From Mycobacterium sherrisii (GTDB taxonomy: Bacteria; Actinomycetota; Actinomycetes; Mycobacteriales; Mycobacteriaceae): a DNA stretch of 64,000 nucleotides. A model generated the notes under the pieces. The model saw nothing but the letters and a program-made list of their open reading frames with translations, did no database searches and was not told the DNA's origin. Positions 42,802 through 53,377 of this stretch are shown here, piece by piece; position 1 is the first letter of the stretch; every line of letters starts with the position of its first letter. The DNA is taken from assembly GCF_002102355.1 (NCBI RefSeq), contig NZ_LQPT01000070.1:62001-126000 (forward strand). Direction: 5' to 3'. A program made the translations under genes and the position numbers.

Positions 42802-43526
42802 GTATGAGCCTCGCAGAAGAAACGACCGCCGCAGCGGCCGCCGCAGCGCCGGCGGCGCCGCCGGTCGACGACATGGTCGACTTCGACGTGGCCCCGCGGC
42901 GGGTGTTGTTGGTGTGGGACGCCCCCAACCTCGACATGGGCCTGGGCTCGATTTTGGGCCGTCGCCCCACCGCGCTGGAGCGGCCCCGTTTCGACGCGCT
43001 GGGTCGCTGGTTGCTGGCGCGCACCGCGGAGGTCAGCGCCAGCCGGCCGGGCATGGTCGTCGAGCCCGAGGCCACCGTGTTCACCAACATCGCCCCGGGC
43101 AGCGCCGACGTTGTCCGGCCCTGGGTGGACGCGCTGCGTAACGTGGGCTTCGCGGTGTTTGCCAAGCCGAAGATCGACGAGGACAGCGATGTCGACCGCG
43201 ACATGCTCGAGCACATCGAACTACGCCGTCGAGAAGGGCTCGTGGCGCTGGTGGTGGCCTCCGCCGACGGGCAGGCGTTCCGTCAGCCGCTGGAAGAAAT
43301 CGCCCGCGCCGGGGTCGGCGGCAGCACCCCCGTCCAAGTGATCGGATTTCGCGAACACGCGAGTTGGGCGCTAGCGTCGGATACCTTGGAGTTCGTTGAT
43401 CTGGAGGAGATCGACGGCGTCTTCCGGGAACCATTGCCGCGGATCGGCCTAGATTCGCTGCCCGAGCAGGGAGCGTGGCTGCAGCCGTTCCGGCCGCTGT
43501 CCGCGCTATTGACCACGCGTGTGTGA
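42798..43526 (+). CDS. NYN-domain (PIN-like) protein, Rv0207c homologue
   Basis: A 242-residue protein, the same length as Rv0207c. After an Ala-rich N-terminus it has the NYN acidic residues: VLLVWDAPNLDMG, DEDSDVDRDMLEHI and LVVASADGQAF. This arrangement of Asp residues is typical of metal-dependent NYN/PIN ribonucleases. Its substrate is unknown, and coupling to trmB suggests RNA metabolism. It is followed by mmpL3 after 64 bp. Confidence 0.85.
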   Translation: MSMSLAEETTAAAAAAAPAAPPVDDMVDFDVAPRRVLLVWDAPNLDMGLGSILGRRPTALERPRFDALGRWLLARTAEVSASRPGMVVEPEATVFTNIAPGSADVVRPWVDALRNVGFAVFAKPKIDEDSDVDRDMLEHIELRRREGLVALVVASADGQAFRQPLEEIARAGVGGSTPVQVIGFREHASWALASDTLEFVDLEEIDGVFREPLPRIGLDSLPEQGAWLQPFRPLSALLTTRV

Positions 43527-43590
43527 CACTGGCTTGAAAAACCGAAAGACGCTGCGCGGGTCGCTGTTAGTGATCCAGTAAGGAGCTTAC

Positions 43591-46434
43591 GTGTTCGCCT
43601 GGTGGGGTCGAACCGTGTACCGCTACCGGTACATCGTGATCGGGGTCATGGTGGCTCTGTGCCTTGGCGGCGGCATCTTCGGGATGAGCCTGGGTAAGCA
43701 CGTCACGCAAAGCGGTTTCTACGACGACGGCAGCCAGTCCGTCAAGGCCTCGATCCTGGGTGACCAGACCTACGGCCGCGACCGAACCAGCCACATCGTG
43801 GCCACCCTGCCCGCCCCCAACGGCAAGACCGTTGACGATCAGGCCTGGCGCGATCAGGTCGTCGGCGAACTCAACAAGCTCAAGACCGACCACTCCGACC
43901 AAATCGTGGGCTGGGCCGGCTGGCTGGCGGCGCCCGACAGCACCAGCCCGCTGATCAAGGGCATGGTCAGCGAGGACCGTAAATATACGTTCGTCACCAT
44001 CCCGCTCAAGGGCGACGACGACGACACCATCCTCAACAACTACAAGGCCGTCGCGCCCGCCCTGCAAAAACTCGACGGCGGCAAGGTTGAACTGGCCGGC
44101 CTGGAACCCGTCGCGAGCGCGCTGACCGGCACCATTGCCAGCGACCAGAAGCTGTTGGAGTATCTCGGGCTGCCGCTGGTGACGGTCGTGCTGTTCCTGG
44201 TGTTCGGCGGGGCGGTGGCCGCCGGCCTGCCCGTCATCGTCGGTGGACTCAGCATCGCCGGGGCGCTGGGCATCCTGCGGTTCGCGGCCATCTTCGGCCC
44301 GGTGCACTTCTTCGCCCAGCCCGTGGTCTCGCTGATCGGTTTCGGTATCGCCATCGACTATGGGCTGTTCATCGTGAGCCGATTCCGCGAGGAGATCGCC
44401 GAGGGCTACGACACCGAGGCCGCCGTGCGGCGCACCGTGATGACGGCCGGCCGAACCGTCGTGTTCTCGGCCGCGCTGATCATCGCCTGCAGCGCCAGCC
44501 TGCTGGTCTTGCCGCAGGGCTTCGTGCACTCGCTGACCTACGCGATTTTCGCCGCCGTGGGCCTGGCCGCGCTGCTGTCGGTCACCCTGCTGCCGGCCTG
44601 CCTGGGCATCCTCGGCCGGCACGTCGACGCGCTGGGCGTGCGGACCGCGTTCCGCGTGCCCTTCCTGCGGAATTGGAAGTATTCGCGGGCCTACCTCAAC
44701 TGGCTCGCCGACCGGCTGCAGAAGACCAAGACCCGCGAAGAGGTGGAAGCCGGTTTCTGGGGCAAGCTGGTCACCTGGGTGATGAAGCGGCCGCTGGCGT
44801 TCGCCATCCCGATCGCCGTCGGGATGATCCTGCTGGTCATCCCGCTGGGCAACCTGTCGCTGGGCGGCATGAGCGAGAAATACCTGCCGCCCGACAACGC
44901 GGTGCGCCTGGCCCAGGAGCACTTCGACAAGCGATTCCCGGGATACCGCACCGAGCAGCTCACGGTGGTGATCCAGAGCAACAACCACACGAAGGTCACC
45001 GACCAGCAGGTCGCCGACATTCGTAACCGGATCGCGGGGATCACCGGTTTCACCGACAAGACGTGGGAGGAGCGGCCATGCCCGACGATCGCCGGAAACC
45101 CCTGCGTCGCCGGTCCGAACGGCACCACACAGCCCAAGGACGATACGGTCCGGGTGATCCAGAACGGGTTGGTCAACAAGAACGACGCCGAGAAGAAAAT
45201 CCAGGAGCTGCGAGCGGTCACCCCACCCAAGGGGTTGACGCTGTTGGTCGGCGGCACGCCCGCGCTCGAGCAGGACAGCATCCACAGCCTGTTCGACAAG
45301 GCGCCGCTGATGCTGCTCTTGTTGCTCAGCGCGAGCCTGTTGTTGATGTTCCTGGCGTTCGGCTCGGTGGTGTTGCCGATCAAGGCGGCGCTGATGAGTG
45401 CGCTGACGCTCGGCTCGACGCTGGGCATCCTGACCTGGATCTTCGTCGACGGGCACTTCTCGAACGTGCTGAACTTCACGCCCACGCCGCTGATGGTGGT
45501 GCTTATCGCCCTCGTCGTCGCGGTGGGCTTCGGCCTGGCCACCGACTACGAGGTGTTTTTGGTATCGCGCATGGTTGAGGCCCGCGAACGCGGCATGTCG
45601 ACGGCGGAGGCCATCCGGATCGGTACCGCAACCACCGGGCGGTTGATCACGGCCGCCGCGCTGGTGCTGGCGGTGGTAGCCGGGTCGTTCATGTTCTCCG
45701 ACCTGGTGATGATGAAGTACCTGGCATTCGGCCTGGCGGCGGCGCTGCTGCTGGACGCGACCGTGGTGCGGATGTTCCTGGTGCCCTCGGTGATGAAGCT
45801 GCTCGGCGACGACTGCTGGTGGGCTCCCCGGTGGGCCCGGCGGCTGCAGAACAAGCTCGGGCTGGGCGAGATCGACCTGCCCGACGAGCGCAAGCGCAGC
45901 GGTGTCAACGGCCGGCCGGTCCGCCCACCCGTCGCGGCCAGCCTGGTGGCCGCCAAACCCCGCGCGCCGCACGACCCGACGCATCCCGGTCCGCCGCCGG
46001 AGCCGTCACGCGCGACCCGTCCCGGCCCGGCGCCGGCGGAGCCCCGGCCCGCCGCGGAACTACCCGCCGGCGCGAAACCCCGCATTCAGCCGCGGCCGAG
46101 CCAGCCGACGGAAGCCAAGACCACACGCTTCGCGGCCCCCGGTAACTCCGAGCCCGCGGCGCGGCCCCCGGCCGCACCCCCGCCCGCGCCGCCGCCGTCG
46201 GCGGGGCAGACCCGGGCGATGCCCGTGCCGGGGAATCACGAGCCCAAGGTCGACCCCGCCGAACCCACTACCGCGCTTCCGGTGGCCCGGTCGGAAGGCA
46301 ACGACACCGACGCGGCCACCGAGAAGATGAACGCGCGCGGGCAGGGCGATAACGGCGACGCGTCGCGTCCCCGGCGCCGCGCCGGCGGCGGAGTGTCCGC
46401 GCAGGATCTGCTGCGGCGCGAGGGACGGCTATAG
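43591..46434 (+). CDS. mmpL3: Trehalose monomycolate transporter MmpL3
   Basis: A 947-residue RND-family protein like Rv0206c (944 aa). It flips trehalose monomycolate from the cytoplasm to the periplasm for mycolic acid assembly and is essential in mycobacteria. Twelve membrane helices, two periplasmic porter domains and the proton-relay pairs D256/Y257 ([10 protein letters not shown]) and D652/Y653 (GLATDYEVF) are visible. The cytoplasmic tail (about 750-947) is Pro/Ala-rich. The GTG at 43591 is behind AAGGAG. Its stop and that of the convergent Rv0205-like gene share the sequence CTATAG. Confidence 0.97.
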   Translation: MFAWWGRTVYRYRYIVIGVMVALCLGGGIFGMSLGKHVTQSGFYDDGSQSVKASILGDQTYGRDRTSHIVATLPAPNGKTVDDQAWRDQVVGELNKLKTDHSDQIVGWAGWLAAPDSTSPLIKGMVSEDRKYTFVTIPLKGDDDDTILNNYKAVAPALQKLDGGKVELAGLEPVASALTGTIASDQKLLEYLGLPLVTVVLFLVFGGAVAAGLPVIVGGLSIAGALGILRFAAIFGPVHFFAQPVVSLIGFGIAIDYGLFIVSRFREEIAEGYDTEAAVRRTVMTAGRTVVFSAALIIACSASLLVLPQGFVHSLTYAIFAAVGLAALLSVTLLPACLGILGRHVDALGVRTAFRVPFLRNWKYSRAYLNWLADRLQKTKTREEVEAGFWGKLVTWVMKRPLAFAIPIAVGMILLVIPLGNLSLGGMSEKYLPPDNAVRLAQEHFDKRFPGYRTEQLTVVIQSNNHTKVTDQQVADIRNRIAGITGFTDKTWEERPCPTIAGNPCVAGPNGTTQPKDDTVRVIQNGLVNKNDAEKKIQELRAVTPPKGLTLLVGGTPALEQDSIHSLFDKAPLMLLLLLSASLLLMFLAFGSVVLPIKAALMSALTLGSTLGILTWIFVDGHFSNVLNFTPTPLMVVLIALVVAVGFGLATDYEVFLVSRMVEARERGMSTAEAIRIGTATTGRLITAAALVLAVVAGSFMFSDLVMMKYLAFGLAAALLLDATVVRMFLVPSVMKLLGDDCWWAPRWARRLQNKLGLGEIDLPDERKRSGVNGRPVRPPVAASLVAAKPRAPHDPTHPGPPPEPSRATRPGPAPAEPRPAAELPAGAKPRIQPRPSQPTEAKTTRFAAPGNSEPAARPPAAPPPAPPPSAGQTRAMPVPGNHEPKVDPAEPTTALPVARSEGNDTDAATEKMNARGQGDNGDASRPRRRAGGGVSAQDLLRREGRL

Positions 46435-47583
46435 GCCCGCCGAGTCGTCGGCGTTCTGCTTCGGATGGTCCGGTTCGGCCTGGACCATGCTTCCGTCGTC
46501 CTCGCCGAGCTGTTCGGCTTCCTCCTGCGGCTCCCTGGCCAGCAGCACCTGGACCGCATTGTTGAGGAACGCCACCGTCGGGACGGCCAGCAAGGCGCCG
46601 ACGATGCCGGCGAGCACACCTCCGGTGGAGATCGCCAGCACCACGCCGAGCGGGTGGATCGACACGGCGCGTCCCATCACCAGCGGCTGCAGTAGATGCG
46701 ACTCGATCTGGTTGATCAAGACCAGCAACCCCAGCGTGAGCAGGGCATAGACGATGCCCTTGGCCAGCAGCGCGACCACCACGGCCACCAACCCGGAGAT
46801 CACCGCACCGATCAGCGGGATGAAGGCACCGAGAAACACCAGCGAGGCCAGCGGCAGGGCGAGCGGCACACCCATGATGGCCAGCCCGGCGCCTACCCCG
46901 GCGGCGTCGGTGAGCGCCACCAGGAAAGTGGCCCGCACATAGCCGATCAGCGAGCCGTACCCGGCGCGACCCGCCTCGACGACCCGATCGCGCACGCCGG
47001 ACGGGAAAATCTTGGTCACGTACGCGAAGATGTTGCGGCCGCCGTAGAGGAAGAAGATCAGCGTGAACAGCACCAGCACCGCCGCGGTGAGCAATTCGGT
47101 GATGGTGGCGGCGGTGGACAGCGCCCCGCTGGTCAGTTTCGACTGATTGTTGTGCAGCGCCTGAATCGCGGCGTTACCCGCGTTGGTGATCTGTTCGCTG
47201 CGCAGATGCGCGGGCCCTTCGATCAGCCACCGGCGGGTGGAGTCGATGCTGCGGCTGACCTGCTCGGTCAGGTCCGGCAAACCGACGACGAATTGGGTCA
47301 CGACGAAGGCCAGGATGCCGCCCAGCAAGGCGAAGCCGCCCAGCAGCACCAGCGCGACCGCGCCGCCGCGCGGCAGCCCGCGCCGATCCAGCCAGTCCAC
47401 GGGCGGTACCAGCAGCGCGCTCAGCATCAGGGCCAGCAGCACGGGGACGACGATGATCTCGAGTTTCGCCACCACCCACAGGAAGGCGACCGCCGCGGCC
47501 AGGATGACCAGCAAACGCCACGCCCAGGCGGCGGTCTTGCGGACCAGGGGTTCGACGGATGCATCGTCGGGGTTTGCCGGCAT
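46429..47583 (-). CDS. AI-2E family transporter, Rv0205 homologue
   Basis: A 384-residue polytopic protein of the AI-2E (UPF0118/PerM) family, with eight or so helices and the conserved [21 protein letters not shown] segment. Family members export small solutes or act as Na+/H+ antiporters; the substrate here is unknown. It ends in an acidic tail ([11 protein letters not shown]). It is convergent with mmpL3 and divergent from the Rv0204c-like gene. Confidence 0.88.
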   Translation of the reverse strand: MPANPDDASVEPLVRKTAAWAWRLLVILAAAVAFLWVVAKLEIIVVPVLLALMLSALLVPPVDWLDRRGLPRGGAVALVLLGGFALLGGILAFVVTQFVVGLPDLTEQVSRSIDSTRRWLIEGPAHLRSEQITNAGNAAIQALHNNQSKLTSGALSTAATITELLTAAVLVLFTLIFFLYGGRNIFAYVTKIFPSGVRDRVVEAGRAGYGSLIGYVRATFLVALTDAAGVGAGLAIMGVPLALPLASLVFLGAFIPLIGAVISGLVAVVVALLAKGIVYALLTLGLLVLINQIESHLLQPLVMGRAVSIHPLGVVLAISTGGVLAGIVGALLAVPTVAFLNNAVQVLLAREPQEEAEQLGEDDGSMVQAEPDHPKQNADDSAGL

Positions 47584-47704
47584 CCGGTCAGCCTACGTGG
47601 CGGGATGAACTCAACGCCCGGGTCGACACGATCCGGTCACGACGGCGACACGCGCGGAGTTGCGCCTTGAGGGCCTCACCACCTGCGCGGTTACCCTAAA
47701 ACCC

Positions 47705-48919
47705 GTGCCGCACCGCGCCGCGATCCGCAACCTCCGCCTGCCGGGCGGCGGCGCATTCGCTCGCGACGACGACTCGCCGGCGCCCGAGCGCGAGACGTCA
47801 CGCGGCAAATACTGGTGGGTGCGGTGGGTGGTGCTGGCGCTGGTCGCGATCGTGCTGGCCGTCGAGATCGCGCTGGGCTGGGATCAGCTGGCCAAGGCCT
47901 GGACGAGCCTGTTCCAAGCCAACTGGTGGTGGCTGTGCGCCGCCGTCCTGGCCGCGGCCGCGTCGATGCACAGTTTCGCCCAGATTCAGCGCACACTGCT
48001 GAAGTCCGCCGGGGTGCACGTCAAACAGCTGCGCTCGGAGGCCGCCTTCTACGCCGCCAACTCGCTGAGCACCACGCTGCCCGGCGGTCCGGTGCTGTCG
48101 GCGACGTTTTTGCTTCGGCAGCAACGCATTTGGGGCGCTTCCACGGTGGTGGCGTCCTGGCAGCTGGTGATGTCGGGCGTGCTGCAGGCGGTGGGCTTGG
48201 CCCTGCTCGGGCTGGGCGGGGCCTTCTTCCTGGGCGCCAAGAACAACCCTTTCTCGCTGCTGTTCACACTCGGCGGCTTCGTCGCGTTGCTGTTACTGGC
48301 CCAGGCGGTCGCGTCGCGCCCGGAGTTGATCGAGGGCATCGGCACCCGGGTGCTGTCGTGGTTCAACTCGCTGCGCGGCAAGCCCGCCGACACCGGCCTG
48401 GGCAAGTGGCGCGAGATCCTGATGCAGCTCGAGTCGGTGAGCCTGGGCCGACGCGACATGGCGGTGGCGTTCAGCTGGTCGATGTTCAACTGGGTGGCCG
48501 ACGTGGCCTGCCTGGCCTTCGCCGCGTACGCGGCCGGTGATCACGCATCGGTCGCCGGGCTGACGGTCGCCTACGCGGCCGCGCGGGCCGTTGGCACCAT
48601 CCCCCTGATGCCGGGGGGTCTGCTGGTCGTCGAGGCGGTGCTGGTGCCCGGCCTGGTGTCCAGCGGCATGTCGCTGCCCAACGCGATCTCGGCCATGCTG
48701 CTCTACCGGCTGATCAGCTGGCTGCTCATGTCCGCCGTCGGCTGGGTGGTGTTCTTCTTCATGTTCCGCACCGAGAATTCGGGCGGCGCCGACGACGACC
48801 CGCCCACCGGGCCGCTGCCGCCGATCGAGCCGCAACTGCTGCGTTGGGACGACGCCACCGTCGACGAGGCGGCGCTGCAGGGACCGCTACCCCCGCCCGA
48901 ACCCCGCGGCGCCGGTTAG
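47705..48919 (+). CDS. YbhN/LPG-synthase-type membrane protein, Rv0204c homologue
   Basis: A 404-residue protein from GTG 47705 with about eight helices of the lysylphosphatidylglycerol synthase transmembrane / YbhN family, including NSLSTTLPGGPVLSATFLLR and GTIPLMPGGLLVVEAVLVPG. These domains move or modify lipids in the membrane; no aminoacyl-transfer domain is present, so it is not an LPG synthase itself. The position next to mmpL3 and mmpL11 is conserved. A TTG at 47660 would add 15 residues. Confidence 0.85.
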   Translation: MPHRAAIRNLRLPGGGAFARDDDSPAPERETSRGKYWWVRWVVLALVAIVLAVEIALGWDQLAKAWTSLFQANWWWLCAAVLAAAASMHSFAQIQRTLLKSAGVHVKQLRSEAAFYAANSLSTTLPGGPVLSATFLLRQQRIWGASTVVASWQLVMSGVLQAVGLALLGLGGAFFLGAKNNPFSLLFTLGGFVALLLLAQAVASRPELIEGIGTRVLSWFNSLRGKPADTGLGKWREILMQLESVSLGRRDMAVAFSWSMFNWVADVACLAFAAYAAGDHASVAGLTVAYAAARAVGTIPLMPGGLLVVEAVLVPGLVSSGMSLPNAISAMLLYRLISWLLMSAVGWVVFFFMFRTENSGGADDDPPTGPLPPIEPQLLRWDDATVDEAALQGPLPPPEPRGAG

Positions 48920-48924
48920 ACGCT

Positions 48925-48960
48925 GGCCGACACTAACGCACCGGCCCTGTTTAGTCGGCC
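48925..48960. terminator. Stem-loop between convergent Rv0204c- and Rv0203-like genes
   Basis: Arms GGCCGAC (48925-48931) and GTCGGCC (48954-48960) are perfect complements. The next bases (TAA/TTA) extend the stem past a two-base bulge. It lies in a 44-bp convergent gap and has no U-tract; a bidirectional terminator is plausible. Confidence 0.4.
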
Positions 48961-48963
48961 CTG

Positions 48964-49506
48964 TTAGCCGACGGTGTTCTGCCGCGAGGGGCCCGGCAGC
49001 GTGCCGCCCGCCGTCGACGGCGCCGGCGCGGTCACGCCCGGCGCAGCCCCCAGACCAGCCGCTGGCGAAGCGGGCAAGGCGGGCAGCCCGCCCGGTATGC
49101 CGCCGGCGCCCTGCGCCTGCTGCATCACGCCCATCACCTGCGGAATGCTGATCGGCAGCTTGCACTGCATCGACAGGTTGGTCAACGGCTGCGCAATCGA
49201 CGTCATGTCGGTGGCCACCTTGGGGTGACCCTCGAAATATGTCTTGAGTCCCGTGACCGACTGCGGACCGGCCTGCTGCTGCAGCATCGTCGTCATCGAC
49301 TGGTTGGTCTCGGGATGCGAATCCAGGTAGTCGCCCATCGATTTGGAGACCGACCCGATCGTGCGGGCGACTTCACTGGCCGCGCACGGGTCGTTGGCAC
49401 CGCTCGCCGGCGGCTCGGCCATCAGTGCGACGGCCGCGGCCGGCACCGCGGCGGCGATCAATCCCGCGACCAGCCCGCGCCGGCCCGCGAAAATTCGTGT
49501 CCCCAT
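48964..49506 (-). CDS. Secreted haem-binding protein, Rv0203 homologue with extended C-terminus
   Basis: A 180-residue protein with a Sec signal peptide (Arg-rich start, hydrophobic core, AxA-type end near residue 35). The mature part matches Rv0203: DPCAASEVARTIGSVSKSMG, DSHPETNQSM and a second Cys in SMQCKLPIS. Rv0203 (136 aa) binds haem extracytoplasmically and passes it to MmpL3 and MmpL11. The last 45 residues, a Pro/Ala/Gly-rich tail, are absent from Rv0203 as I recall it. It lies between mmpL3 and mmpL11. Confidence 0.85.
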   Translation of the reverse strand: MGTRIFAGRRGLVAGLIAAAVPAAAVALMAEPPASGANDPCAASEVARTIGSVSKSMGDYLDSHPETNQSMTTMLQQQAGPQSVTGLKTYFEGHPKVATDMTSIAQPLTNLSMQCKLPISIPQVMGVMQQAQGAGGIPGGLPALPASPAAGLGAAPGVTAPAPSTAGGTLPGPSRQNTVG

Positions 49507-49826
49507 GCGAAAAACTCCTCACGGTTTGCTCACGCCGTCGTCGTCGCGGCTTCCGGCAAACTGCTGCGATGAATGGCCGTCGGATCGCGGGGATCCCCTG
49601 CCCCCGCCTGGCCCAGCGTCATCCTGCCATCCGGGTGGGAGCCCTGCCACCAGGTGTGACCGGGATCCCGTAGATCACCGGTCGGCAACGACTTGGCTGC
49701 GGGTTGGATACAGAGCCGTCTGCCCAGCTCACGAATTCGCTAAGCCCAACTAATGCACAGTCGGCTGCGGTATCGTCGCCACCACGCGTAAGCGAGATAC
49801 TCGGGGAGCCTGAAATCCAGCAGTTC
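49507..49826. other. 320-bp divergent gap between Rv0203-like gene and mmpL11
   Basis: No gene is supported here unless mmpL11 starts upstream at the TTG at 49704. A 10-bp palindrome GGGGATCCCC is at 49589-49598. No clear promoter hexamers stand out. The gap must hold the promoters of both divergent genes. Confidence 0.4.
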
Positions 49827-52800
49827 ATGATGCGCCTCAGCCGCAGCCTGCGCAGATACCGTTGGTTGGTCTTCGCAGGCTGGTTGCTCGCATTGGTCCC
49901 CGCGATCTATTTGGCCCTGACCCAGTCCGGAAATTTGACCGGCGGCGGCTTCGAAGTGGCCGGTTCGCAATCGCTGAAGGTCCACGACCAACTCGAGTCG
50001 CAATATCACGACCAGGGCGCGTCCTCGCTCGCGCTGGTGGCCGCCCCGCGGCCGGACGCCAGCTACGAGGACATGAACAACGCCGTGGCGCAGCTGCGCC
50101 AGATCGCCGGCGAATTCCCCGGTGTCACCGAGAAAACCAACCCCACGCAGCGCCCGCCGCAGCCCGACCGACCGTACGTGCTGTCGCTGCGGCTGGACGG
50201 CCGCAATTCGGGGACCAGCGACATCGCCAAGCGGCTACGGCAGCAGGTCGGCGTCAAAGGCGACCAGCCCGGTCAGACCTCCGAGGGCCGGGTGCGTCTC
50301 TATGTCATCGGGCAGGGCGCGCTGTCCGCGGCCGCCGCGGCCAACACCAAACACGATATTGCCGCGGCCGAGCGGTGGAACCTGCCGATCATCCTGATCG
50401 TCTTGCTCGCCGTGTTCGGTTCGCTGGCCGCCGCGGCGATCCCGCTGGCCCTCGGCGTGTGCACGGTCGTGGTGACCATGGGCCTGGTCTATTTCTTGTC
50501 GGCCTACATCACCATGTCGGTGTTCGTGACGTCGACGGTGTCGATGTTCGGCATCGCGCTCGCGGTCGACTATTCGCTGTTCATCCTGATGCGGTTCCGC
50601 GAGGAACTGCGCGCCGGCCGGGAACACCGCGAGGCCGTCGACGCCGCGATGGCCACCTCCGGCCTGGCGGTGGTGCTGTCCGGCCTCACCGTGGTCGCGT
50701 CCCTCACCGGCATCTACCTGATCAATACCCCGGCACTGAAATCGATGGCGACCGGCGCGATTCTGGCCGTCGCGGTCGCGATGCTGACGTCGACGACGCT
50801 GACCCCCGCGGTGCTCGGTACCTTCGGGCGGGCGGCGGCCAAGCGGTCGGCGCTGCTGCACTGGTCGCGCCGGCCGGAAAGCACGCAGTCGCGGTTCTGG
50901 AACCGTTGGATCGGGGCGGTGATGCGGCGGCCCTGGATCGCGTCGGTGCTGGCGGCGTCGGTGCTGCTGGCCATGGCCGCGCCCGCGGCGTCGATGGTGC
51001 TGGGTAACAGCCTGCTGCGCCAGTTCGACTCCTCGCACGAGATCCGTGCCGGGGTCGCCGGGGCGTCCCAAGCGCTTGGGCCCGGTGCGCTGGGCCCGGT
51101 TCAGGTGCTGGTGACTTTCCCTGACAGCACCGCCGCAGCGCCCGAGAACAGCCAGACGCTGGCGGCGATCCGGCAGCGCATGACCCAGGCGCCCAACATC
51201 GTTTCGGTGGGGCCGGTGCAATTCGCCGACGACAACAGCAGCGCGCTGTTATCGGGGGTGTTGTCGGTTGATCCGGAGGACATGGGCGCCCGGCACACGG
51301 TCGACTGGATGCGCACTCAGTTGCCCAAGGTGCCGGCCGAGGGCACGGCGCACGTCGACGTCGGCGGTTCAACGGCGTTGATCAAGGATTTCGACGACCA
51401 GGTGTCCAAGACCGAGCCGTGGGTGCTGTTGTTCGTCGCCCTCATCGCGTTCGCGATGCTGTTGCTGTCCATCCACTCGGTGTTCCTGGCGTTCAAGGGC
51501 GTGCTGATGACCCTGCTCTCGGTCGCCGCCGCCTACGGCAGTCTGGTGATGGTCTTCCAGTGGGGCTGGTTGAAGGACCTCGGCTTCGCTCAGATCACGT
51601 CGATCGACAGCACCGTCCCGCCGCTGGTGCTGGCGATGACGTTCGGGTTGTCGATGGACTACGAGATTTTCTTGCTGACCCGTATCCGGGAGCGCTTCTT
51701 GCACACCGGCAACACCCGCGATGCCGTGGCCTACGGCGTGAGCACCAGCGCGCGCACCATCACCAGCGCGGCGCTGATCATGATCGCGGTGTTCATCGGG
51801 TTCGCGTTCGCCGGCATGCCGCTGGTCGCTGAGATCGGGGTGGCGTGTGCGGTCGCGATCGCCGTCGACGCCACCATCGTGCGGTTGGTGCTGGTGCCGG
51901 CGCTGATGGCGATGTTCGCCCAATGGAACTGGTGGCTGCCCCGCTGGCTGGCGCGGCTGCTGCCGTCGGTGGACTTCGACCGACCGCTGCCCGAGGTCGA
52001 CCTCGCCGACGTCGTGGTCATCCCCGACGACATTTCGGCGCTCACCGCGCCCAGCGGCGACCTGCGCATGGTGGTCAAGTCCGCCGCCAAGCTCAAGCAC
52101 CTTGCGCCCGACGCCGTCTCCGTACCCGATCCGCTGGCCTTCACCGGCTGCGGGCGTAACGCCAACGGCGCCGGGGAGGTCCGCGGGCAGGGCCCGGGGC
52201 AAATTCCGCATCAGGTGAACCTCACCGACGACGGCGTCGGAGCCGTAGTCGGCGCCGACACGCCGAAGAACGGCAACAACGGCCATAACCGGGGGCCGTC
52301 GGGCGCCAAGAAGCTCGTCGACGGCCTGGCGTCGCGCAACGGCATTGCCCGTTCGATGCCCTGGGGTGACCGGCCCGTCCACCCCGTCACGCTGTGGCGG
52401 GGGCGGCTGTCGGTCGCCATCGACGCGTTGGAAACCACCTCCGGTGGCGGCGACCGGCCGGCGTACGCCCGGCGCTGCCCGGTCGAGACCACCATCGTCC
52501 AGCTGCCCACCGGAGATCGCCTGCAGGTTCCGACCGGCGCCGAGACGCTGCGCCTGAAGGGCTACCTGATCATGTGCCGTAACAGCAGCCGCGATTATGC
52601 CGAATTTGCGGATATGGTCGACAGTTTGGAGCCGGAGACGGCCGCGGTGGTGTTGTCCGGTATGGACAGGTACTACCGTTCCCAATCGCCGACGCGGCAG
52701 CGGATAGCGTCGGAGTTGGTGCGCCAGCTCGCCGATCCGCATCCGGCCGATCTGCACGAAGATCTCGCGGAGCCCGATGCCAGGGCAGACTGGGATGAGG

Positions 52801-52853
52801 TGCGGCAGCGCTGTCTGGCCGTGGCCGTCGCGATGCTGGAGGAGGCGAGGTGA
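49827..52853 (+). CDS. mmpL11: RND-family lipid/haem transporter MmpL11
   Basis: From the ATG at 49827 (MMRLSRSLRRYRWLVF) the product is 1008 residues, versus 966 for Rv0202c. It has twelve helices and the proton-relay segments GIALAVDYSLF and GLSMDYEIF. MmpL11 exports storage-type mycolic wax esters and long-chain triacylglycerols and takes part in haem uptake with the Rv0203 protein. The cytoplasmic C-terminal part carries a Gly/Asn-rich insertion (around 52150-52310) not seen in Rv0202c. A TTG at 49704 would add 41 residues. The stop overlaps the next gene's GTG (GTGA). Confidence 0.95.
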   Translation: MMRLSRSLRRYRWLVFAGWLLALVPAIYLALTQSGNLTGGGFEVAGSQSLKVHDQLESQYHDQGASSLALVAAPRPDASYEDMNNAVAQLRQIAGEFPGVTEKTNPTQRPPQPDRPYVLSLRLDGRNSGTSDIAKRLRQQVGVKGDQPGQTSEGRVRLYVIGQGALSAAAAANTKHDIAAAERWNLPIILIVLLAVFGSLAAAAIPLALGVCTVVVTMGLVYFLSAYITMSVFVTSTVSMFGIALAVDYSLFILMRFREELRAGREHREAVDAAMATSGLAVVLSGLTVVASLTGIYLINTPALKSMATGAILAVAVAMLTSTTLTPAVLGTFGRAAAKRSALLHWSRRPESTQSRFWNRWIGAVMRRPWIASVLAASVLLAMAAPAASMVLGNSLLRQFDSSHEIRAGVAGASQALGPGALGPVQVLVTFPDSTAAAPENSQTLAAIRQRMTQAPNIVSVGPVQFADDNSSALLSGVLSVDPEDMGARHTVDWMRTQLPKVPAEGTAHVDVGGSTALIKDFDDQVSKTEPWVLLFVALIAFAMLLLSIHSVFLAFKGVLMTLLSVAAAYGSLVMVFQWGWLKDLGFAQITSIDSTVPPLVLAMTFGLSMDYEIFLLTRIRERFLHTGNTRDAVAYGVSTSARTITSAALIMIAVFIGFAFAGMPLVAEIGVACAVAIAVDATIVRLVLVPALMAMFAQWNWWLPRWLARLLPSVDFDRPLPEVDLADVVVIPDDISALTAPSGDLRMVVKSAAKLKHLAPDAVSVPDPLAFTGCGRNANGAGEVRGQGPGQIPHQVNLTDDGVGAVVGADTPKNGNNGHNRGPSGAKKLVDGLASRNGIARSMPWGDRPVHPVTLWRGRLSVAIDALETTSGGGDRPAYARRCPVETTIVQLPTGDRLQVPTGAETLRLKGYLIMCRNSSRDYAEFADMVDSLEPETAAVVLSGMDRYYRSQSPTRQRIASELVRQLADPHPADLHEDLAEPDARADWDEVRQRCLAVAVAMLEEAR

Positions 52854-53365
52854 CGTTGGCAGCCGACCGACGCCGGGTTCCGCCGCCGCAACAGCCCGCA
52901 GCGGAACGTGGCTCTGCAGACCTCGACCAGCCGGTGGAGGTCTGGCCGACGGCGGCCATCCGGTCGGCGCTGCAAGGCGGCGACATCGACACCTGGAAGC
53001 GGATCGCCGCCGCGCTCAAGCGGGATCCGTTCGGCCGCACCGCCCGTCAGGTCGAAGAGGTTCTCGAGGGCACCCGCCCGTATGGCATCTCCAAGGCGCT
53101 GTGGGAGGTGCTCGAGCGGGCGCGCACCCACTTGGAGGCCAACGAACGCGCGGAGGTGGCTCGCCACGTCCGGCTGTTGATCGAGCGGTCCGGGCTGGCC
53201 GACCAGGAGTTCGCGGCCCGCATCGGGGTGGCGCCGGAGGATCTGGCGACCTACCTCGACGGCAGCGTCAGCCCGTCGGCATCGCTGATGATTCGGATAC
53301 GACGGCTGTCGGACCGGTTCGCGAAGGTCAACACGGAGTCCCCAGTGTCCCCGGACGCCGACTGA
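52850..53365 (+). CDS. Helix-turn-helix-like protein, Rv0201c homologue
   Basis: A 171-residue protein (Rv0201c has 170). The C-terminal part LADQEFAARIGVAPEDLATY and the following SVSPSASLMIRIRRLSDRF look like an XRE-type helix-turn-helix. The N-terminus is charged and Pro-rich. It begins with GTG in a 4-bp overlap with mmpL11, so the two are coupled. It may regulate or accompany the transporter, though binding to DNA is not shown. Confidence 0.8.
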   Translation: MTLAADRRRVPPPQQPAAERGSADLDQPVEVWPTAAIRSALQGGDIDTWKRIAAALKRDPFGRTARQVEEVLEGTRPYGISKALWEVLERARTHLEANERAEVARHVRLLIERSGLADQEFAARIGVAPEDLATYLDGSVSPSASLMIRIRRLSDRFAKVNTESPVSPDAD

Positions 53366-53377
53366 GCCGGTCGACCG

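Noticed and set aside
43567-45984. 805-codon minus-strand frame opposite mmpL3
   Set aside because: Translation is Gln/Arg/His-rich without domains; mmpL3 on the other strand is unmistakable.
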